DNA of 64,000 nucleotides from CAMPKL01 sp963817465 (GTDB lineage: Bacteria > Acidobacteriota > Terriglobia > Bryobacterales > UBA6623), in the NCBI GenBank assembly GCA_963817465.1, contig CAWFOP010000020.1:186001-250000 (forward strand), given 5' to 3'. Below, piece after piece: positions 59,053-64,000 of the stretch. Made by a program: the position numbers and the translations under genes. A model generated the notes under the pieces. The model was not told where the DNA came from and ran no database searches. It worked only from the letters and a program-made list of their open reading frames with translations. Within the stretch, counting starts at the first letter, position 1, and each line of letters begins with the position of its first letter.

Positions 59053-60686
59053 CTCGCCGGCTCCGCAGCTTTCTGTTGTTGCTTCTTCTGAAGCTGCTGT
59101 TGTTTCTCGGGGCGGCGGAACATCACGTCGAGCATCATCGAAAAAGGTTTCTGCCCCAGTAGGAGATAGAAGGCCTGGTCGATGCCGGCGAACATGAGGA
59201 CTGTCATTCCTCCTTTAAACAGGATCATTTCTCCGGGTCCGCCGACGATGTTCGCGCGGGCCTCGGCCCATAGGTTTGACCCAAAGCCTAGCCCGCTTCC
59301 CTGAGCCTCCTTGGCGAGGGTTCCAAAGGCCGTCTCCTGGTAGACGTGATAGATCTCATGCTGCGCCGCGCTCTGGCCAACGATGGGGATGCGGCGGAGC
59401 GGCCGAACAAGCCCGATCACCATCTTGCCTTCCGCGTTCAGGCCGGCGTACCCGAGGCTCTTGGCCGCCTCGCCAAGCGTTGCGTATTCGCGGAACTCCG
59501 CGTTCTCGAGCAGCGCCTCGACTTTGCTCCAATCGACAGGCTTGCCGCGCAGCTTGGACCATAGCTCGACCCGTAGACGGAACGCGCGACTGTTGAACGC
59601 CTTCATGTAGTGCGCCTTCAATGCCGGGCTGATGGGACTGGAGGGAGGCGGGGACTGTTTGCCGAGCAAGGCTCTTCCAGCAGGGGCGCCCTCGGACGCT
59701 TGCCCGGCAGGAACGGGTTCCCGGCCCACGAGCATCTTCCCGCCTGCGCGCGCTCCCATCACGCCCAGGCCGATATTGAGCGCGCCGAACTGCCCGCTTT
59801 CGTAGTCAGGCGTGCCAAAGTTTGCGACTCGCGCCAACCGCTGGCCAGGGCGCAACCAGCCTGGCGGCTCCCCCTGACCGTAGGCGTAGTTTGCCAAGTG
59901 GCATCCGGTACAAGCCGTGTACTTGCCTTCGAGCTGACCGCTGTAGAGCTCGACGTAGGCGGGGTTGCCCGCGTGCATCAACTGGTCGTAGACGTCGGGG
60001 CGGCCAATCGCCTGGGCCTTCTGGAAGAAGTCCAAAGCGACTTGCCCGCGCACCTGCGTGCTGAACTCCTCGGCTGAGAAGCGCTCGTACAGCAGCGATT
60101 CCCATTCCGCGAGGTGGCTCCGGTTGAGCTCGAGCCGCTCGATGGCGGCGTCCAGCACTGGCTGCTTGGGCGCCTGCACCTTGGCATCGAGATCTTCGTC
60201 CAGGCCCGCGGGCTCCGCAGCGGCTGTGTGCTGGACCACGGCCCGTTCCCCGGCCGCGAATCGGCCGGATGCCGCCTGCGCTTCGGTTTCGGTTGCAGCG
60301 TTGGAAGGGCCCTGCCTCCCGGAGCTCTGTTGTAGGGCGTGGGCCGCCTCATGCGCAAGGATGCGGTCGGACTCGGGAGCCCCGGGCCGGAACGAACCGG
60401 GCGAGAAGAACAGGTGATTGCCGATGGTCGCCGCCCGGAAATGTTGCGCGCCGACGATGGCGGCGGCTTGGGCGTCATCGTGGACCCGCAAAGCATCGAG
60501 AGGCGTCCCAAAGCTCTTCTCGAGCCGGCCGCGCACCCCTCCTGGCAGGGCCTTGCCGTTGAGCAAGTCGGCGAAGCCGCGGTTGCCAAGTGCTCTTTGG
60601 ATCTGCCGGGATGGAGGCGCGGTGGTATGTTCTGCGGAGCCCTTCTCCGAGCCCGCATGGTTCGGCTTCGGCGGCCTTCGCTTCAC
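59049..60686 (-). CDS. Second DUF4157 (eCIS core) protein, putative effector
   Basis: The protein has 545 residues from the GTG at 60686, overlapping the ATPase stop (GTGA); the longer frame to 60950 is inside that gene and is rejected. Residues about 35-120 are DUF4157 (SFGTPLDALRVHDDAQAAAI, SFRPGAPESDRILAHEAAHALQQ; His112, His116). Residues 259-263 are CTGCH, a CXXCH heme-type motif. Residues 443-447 are HEIYH, a second HExxH-type motif, in QSAAQHEIYHVYQETAFG, which could form a zinc metallopeptidase site. A hydrophobic segment lies near residues 500-520. No known toxin class is matched. Confidence 0.7.
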   Translation of the reverse strand: MKRRPPKPNHAGSEKGSAEHTTAPPSRQIQRALGNRGFADLLNGKALPGGVRGRLEKSFGTPLDALRVHDDAQAAAIVGAQHFRAATIGNHLFFSPGSFRPGAPESDRILAHEAAHALQQSSGRQGPSNAATETEAQAASGRFAAGERAVVQHTAAAEPAGLDEDLDAKVQAPKQPVLDAAIERLELNRSHLAEWESLLYERFSAEEFSTQVRGQVALDFFQKAQAIGRPDVYDQLMHAGNPAYVELYSGQLEGKYTACTGCHLANYAYGQGEPPGWLRPGQRLARVANFGTPDYESGQFGALNIGLGVMGARAGGKMLVGREPVPAGQASEGAPAGRALLGKQSPPPSSPISPALKAHYMKAFNSRAFRLRVELWSKLRGKPVDWSKVEALLENAEFREYATLGEAAKSLGYAGLNAEGKMVIGLVRPLRRIPIVGQSAAQHEIYHVYQETAFGTLAKEAQGSGLGFGSNLWAEARANIVGGPGEMILFKGGMTVLMFAGIDQAFYLLLGQKPFSMMLDVMFRRPEKQQQLQKKQQQKAAEPAR

Positions 60687-62845
60687 TGGGGCCGACCCGG
60701 AGCGTCGAGGTGACGAAAGTACTGCTGGAAATCGCTGCGCTCCGGCAGCCGGCCGATCTTCTGCAACTCTCTGGCAACGGCGAGGGTCATGTGGCGCATG
60801 CTGATTGCGCCGCCATGTTCGGCGGCCAGATAGGCGGCCGCCAAAGCCACGTTCCGAATGTGCCCGCCCGATAGCTCGAACTGCGTAGCCAAAAACGTCC
60901 AGTCGATATCCGCGGCCACGGGCGCCTCCGGCGGAATCATCTGCTTCCACAAGCGCAACCGCAGCTCGCGGTCGGGAAGACTGAAATCCACGCTGTGGTG
61001 GATGCGCCGGGCGAACGCATCGTCGAGGCTTCGCTTTAGGTTCGTGGCCAGGATCACGACGCCGTCAAAATCCTCGATGCGCTGCAACAGGTAGGCCACT
61101 TCGATGTTGGCGTAGCGATCGTGGGAGTCCTTGACTTGTGAGCGCTTGCCGAATAGGGCGTCCGCCTCGTCAAAGAAGAGCATCGCGTTCGAGTTGGCGG
61201 CCTGATCGAAGATTCTCGCAAGGTTCTTCTCGGTCTCGCCGATGTACTTACTCACCACCGACGCGAGATCGATCTTGTAAAGATCGAGCCCGACCGAACG
61301 TGCGATCACGGATGCGGCCATTGTCTTGCCCGCCCCGCTAGGACCGGAAAACAGGGCGTTCGTCCCTCGACCCGAAGCGAGCTTGCGCTCGAATCCCCAC
61401 CTTTCCATGACCGTCCCGCGGCGTCGCAGCGCGCTCGCGATCTCCATGAGCTGGGCGCGCGCACCTGCCTGCAGTACGAGGTCGGGCCAATCGAAAGGCG
61501 TCTCCACTTTGCGCGCCAACTCGCTGAGTCGAAGGGTGGACTGCAACCGGGCGGCGCGATCGAGATGGTCGCCCGCCGCCGGATGGCCGCCTGCGACGGC
61601 AGCGAGACGCCGCGCCTCTTCGCCCGCCGCCAGCACGCGGCCGGCCGTGAGCCGGTACTTTCCTGCGAGCTCCGCCAGCCGCTCCGTATCGGCCTCCGGC
61701 GCAGCTTGGCGCCAGAGCGCCTGTCTCGCCTCGATGGCGGGATAGCCGCACTCGATCTCGAGAACGGGCAACGCTCCGTCCGAGGCGACACGCATGAATG
61801 GGATCTCGCTCAAAACGATGCAAGGAGGGCTCGTTGGATCGAACGTGCGCAAAAAGATCTTCCAAAACGCCGCCGTTGCGGGGTCTCGCGGGTCAGGCAC
61901 CCCGGATAGGACAATCACCGCGTCGCGTAGGCGGCGCTCGCGCCAAATCAAACCGAGAATCTTCTCGAGTTGGCCCTCGCCTGAAGGAGCGGGGTCGAGG
62001 TGAACGCACAGGGCTGCCCGGCCGAGCAGCGCGGCAAAATGCAAGGCGGCGTCCAGACGGCCCGAGCCGGCCGGCCCGGCCAGCTCGACAACTACCCCCG
62101 GTGCGGCGCACGCAGCGGCGCGCTCCACCCTTTCCGAAAGGTCGACGTCAAACCCAGGCGTCTTCGATCGGGCGGTCTGCGTGCAATACGGCTGGATCTC
62201 GTCTTCGATCGAGTCGACGCCGAGCAGCACGTCCGCGATCCGGAGCGGTATGCGGAGACCGCGCCCCAAGAACGCCCCCTTCGGCTCTTGCGGGTCCTCG
62301 GCGAGCTCGACGAGGCGATGGGAAATCAGCGGCGAGGGCGGCCGGAGACGGGCCCGCAAGGCTCGGCGGGGCGCCTCGTCCTCGCACAGCAGTTCGAGCG
62401 CCAGGCCGACTGTAGGGCGTCGACGCGTGGCATCGTTCTGCGCGTAGGCGTAAAGGGTCTCGTAGCGCTGGTGCATCTCGACCGCGAGTCCAATCACGAG
62501 CAGGTCGATGTCGGGAGGCTCCAGCTCAAACCTCGCCGCAATGGCGTCGAGGGGGGACTCGCGGTCCAAACCAGCTTGCAGGCGTTCATCGCGCAGCCGC
62601 TCGGCGCGGCGAATCGCGGCGCCGAGGCCATCCGCGCCCGCCGGAGCATCGCGCAGGTTCGCGAGCGCCGCGTCGGCGCGTTGGTCCGAAAGGTAGAGGC
62701 CGCGCAGGGGATTGTCGTCGAACTCGCGGTTCGAGCGAAGCCGGGCGATCTGCCGTTCCAGACGCAGGTTGAGGATCTCGAGCTCGGCGGCCAAGCGCCA
62801 ATCGACGCTCGTTGCGGCCGGGACGGCGCCGTTGACGCGACTCAT
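60683..62845 (-). CDS. eCIS-associated AAA+ ATPase with a degenerate first ATPase domain
   Basis: The protein has 720 residues. The C-terminal AAA+ domain has Walker A GPSGAGKT (501-508), Walker B AMLFFDEADALF (554-565), an arginine-finger region (DDAFARRIHHSVDF) and VILATN sensor 1. An earlier domain has GPAGSGRL (257-264), in which the Walker A lysine is Arg, and VIVLSGVPDP, so it is probably inactive. The N-terminus is winged-helix-like and helical. This is the layout of Afp15/Pvc15-type ATPases that help assemble contractile injection systems. It overlaps both neighbours by 4 bases. Confidence 0.85.
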   Translation of the reverse strand: MSRVNGAVPAATSVDWRLAAELEILNLRLERQIARLRSNREFDDNPLRGLYLSDQRADAALANLRDAPAGADGLGAAIRRAERLRDERLQAGLDRESPLDAIAARFELEPPDIDLLVIGLAVEMHQRYETLYAYAQNDATRRRPTVGLALELLCEDEAPRRALRARLRPPSPLISHRLVELAEDPQEPKGAFLGRGLRIPLRIADVLLGVDSIEDEIQPYCTQTARSKTPGFDVDLSERVERAAACAAPGVVVELAGPAGSGRLDAALHFAALLGRAALCVHLDPAPSGEGQLEKILGLIWRERRLRDAVIVLSGVPDPRDPATAAFWKIFLRTFDPTSPPCIVLSEIPFMRVASDGALPVLEIECGYPAIEARQALWRQAAPEADTERLAELAGKYRLTAGRVLAAGEEARRLAAVAGGHPAAGDHLDRAARLQSTLRLSELARKVETPFDWPDLVLQAGARAQLMEIASALRRRGTVMERWGFERKLASGRGTNALFSGPSGAGKTMAASVIARSVGLDLYKIDLASVVSKYIGETEKNLARIFDQAANSNAMLFFDEADALFGKRSQVKDSHDRYANIEVAYLLQRIEDFDGVVILATNLKRSLDDAFARRIHHSVDFSLPDRELRLRLWKQMIPPEAPVAADIDWTFLATQFELSGGHIRNVALAAAYLAAEHGGAISMRHMTLAVARELQKIGRLPERSDFQQYFRHLDAPGRPQ

Positions 62846-64000
62846 CTCGTCGGCTCCTCCAGCTCAATGAGGCTCTGTGGCAGCCAAGGCGGGCGAACGA
62901 CGCCCGGGGCCATTCCCGCCATGCGCAGGGCGATTCCCAACGGCGGCTCGGCCTTGAGCACGCGCCAGCCGCGTTCGATCCTTTCAACCCTGCCCGAGCC
63001 CGACAGAAAGTTCCGGCGAAGGTAGGCAGGACTCGACGCCTGGAAGCCGTATAGGCTTGCCGCGAACTGGCGCAACAGCGCCCGGCCGCAACGGCGCAAA
63101 ATGGCATCGAGTCGGCCGCTCCCCTCCCACGGCCCGGGAAAGGAAAAGTAGTCACGTTCGGCCGGCGATCCGCGGCGTCGCCACGAGTCGAGGCGGCCGC
63201 GCGCCGCGAGCGTCCGGCGGAGACAGGTCCAAAGGTTGCGGGCCAAGCCAGCCGGCAGGGGTAGCGGCTCAGCCGCATCCGCAACGCCGGCCGCCAGCGT
63301 GCACGCCGAATCGCGATAGGCCTGACGCAAGTCGGAGCCGAAGCAGTGAGCCAGGATGCGGCGTCGCATTTCCGCCCTAGTGGCTTCGTCGTGGCAAGCT
63401 TGCTCGATGGCTTCATGCAGGCGCAGCTCGCTGAACGCGCCGAGCAACAAGAACACTCCGGCGAACTGCGTTTGGAAAAAATCCGGCGGAGCAAGCGGCC
63501 GGGGAATCTTGCCCGTGAGCTCGCTCCACACCTCCTCTGAAAGATCGAGCTTCGCCAGGATTTGCAGATTCGCCCGCAAACGTTTCGGTACGGACGTAGG
63601 CGGCGCCGATCCTGCAATCAGGGCGCGCACAGTGTGCGAATTCAAGCCGCTATCGAGAAGATCGTCCAGGGCCGTGAGGCCTCTCGCGCAGGCGTAGGCC
63701 TCATTCAGGGCTCCCGTCGAAGTATTTTCAGAAGTGGATTCGAGCGCAAGCCGGAGCGTTCTACACGCCGGCCCAAGTCCGTCCTGATCAAGCCGCAGCC
63801 ACCGAGCGGCGACCGCCTTCGCCACAGCCGGTCGCACGCGCGCCCCAGGGGCGGCGCCTATCGAAAGCTGCACCAAGCGGCGAGCCTGGTCCTCGGTCAG
63901 CGCGCGCACCAGAGGCGCGCCGAGCCCGTCGGCGCCCAAGCAGGCCAATAGGTCGGCGGCGCTCTCGGGTTCCTGTTCGGCGAGACCGATCGCTGTTTGC
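62842..64000 (-). CDS. Partial eCIS-associated protein of unknown family (5' end beyond right edge)
   Basis: The frame is open to the edge of the window, so the true start lies outside; the apparent start at 63948 is an internal TTG. The visible 385 residues are Arg/Leu-rich and helical. Features include LAEQEPESAADLLACLGADGLGA, LTEDQARRLVQ and FFQTQFAGVFLLLGAFSEL. The FxGVFLLL.xxxEL segment faintly recalls regions of contractile-system tape-measure or structural proteins, but I cannot assign it. Its ATGA overlap with the ATPase gene shows it belongs to the same operon. Confidence 0.55.
   Translation of the reverse strand, partial: QTAIGLAEQEPESAADLLACLGADGLGAPLVRALTEDQARRLVQLSIGAAPGARVRPAVAKAVAARWLRLDQDGLGPACRTLRLALESTSENTSTGALNEAYACARGLTALDDLLDSGLNSHTVRALIAGSAPPTSVPKRLRANLQILAKLDLSEEVWSELTGKIPRPLAPPDFFQTQFAGVFLLLGAFSELRLHEAIEQACHDEATRAEMRRRILAHCFGSDLRQAYRDSACTLAAGVADAAEPLPLPAGLARNLWTCLRRTLAARGRLDSWRRRGSPAERDYFSFPGPWEGSGRLDAILRRCGRALLRQFAASLYGFQASSPAYLRRNFLSGSGRVERIERGWRVLKAEPPLGIALRMAGMAPGVVRPPWLPQSLIELEEPTR

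Noticed and set aside
62000..63025. 341-residue plus-strand frame
   Set aside because: It is antisense to the AAA+ ATPase and the partial eCIS gene and has no motif.
1..64000. tRNA, rRNA and CRISPR arrays
   Set aside because: No cloverleaf-like sequence, ribosomal RNA segment or regularly spaced direct repeats were recognised on reading, but no dedicated search could be run.

Overview
The window looks like chromosomal DNA of a GC-rich acidobacterium related to Bryobacterales / Candidatus Solibacter. That placement is an inference from gene content: an Oar-like TonB-dependent receptor with a carboxypeptidase-regulatory N-terminus, an FG-GAP/ASPIC-UnbV protein beside TPR genes, and a DUF1549/DUF1553 cytochrome paired with a Tat-exported DUF1501 protein. 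No rRNA, tRNA or CRISPR array was seen.

Region A (1-15 kb) is a sugar-uptake and degradation locus. A SorC-type regulator and an FG-GAP/ASPIC protein point left. A TonB-dependent receptor, a frameshifted TPR protein, a GH106-like glycoside hydrolase and the DUF1553/DUF1501 pair point right. Two perfect palindromes sharing the core TGCATATTTATGCA lie before the receptor and before the DUF1553 gene, and a third, diverged copy lies just before the regulator's own start codon. Together they read as one small SorC regulon.

Region B (15-17.7 kb) holds small housekeeping or accessory genes: a broken DUF899 gene, a DUF2269 membrane protein, a VOC protein and a YCII-type protein. About 0.5 kb of apparently empty sequence follows.

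Region C (17.7-54.2 kb) is a large biosynthetic locus that matches no class I know. A leftward nine-gene operon (29.6 to 17.7 kb) encodes a sterol/GPP-type C-methyltransferase, a SnoaL-like protein, a GT9-like glycosyltransferase, an alpha-toroid terpene-cyclase-like protein, a fusion of a class I isoprenoid synthase with a zinc-ribbon methyltransferase, a GT-B protein, a DUF4185 propeller, an AMP-ligase/carrier/acyltransferase protein and a phosphopantetheinyl transferase. A second leftward operon (42.6 to 34.6 kb) is a complete dedicated type II fatty-acid/polyketide set: FabL-type enoyl reductase, FabG, a carrier protein fused to a zinc ribbon, two hotdog dehydratases, an active ketosynthase, a catalytically dead partner ketosynthase, a methyltransferase and a B12-type radical SAM enzyme. 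Around these lie at least eight glycosyltransferase-like genes (including three members of one GT-B family), a sulfotransferase, a Nudix-like/APH-like kinase, a PIG-L deacetylase, a degenerate carbamoyltransferase and a cPLA2-like lipase. The inferred product is a glycosylated, possibly sulfated lipid or terpenoid-lipid.

Region D (54.2-64 kb) begins with insertion-sequence debris and a 72-bp inverted copy of part of the PIG-L gene. A NarL/LuxR-type regulator follows, then the end of an extracellular contractile injection system (eCIS) cluster read leftward: a partial protein running off the edge, a tandem AAA+ ATPase and two large DUF4157 (eCIS core) proteins. One of these ends in a PD-(D/E)XK nuclease-like domain and is a strong candidate toxic cargo.

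All positions come from reading the sequence and the translations. No database search was run.
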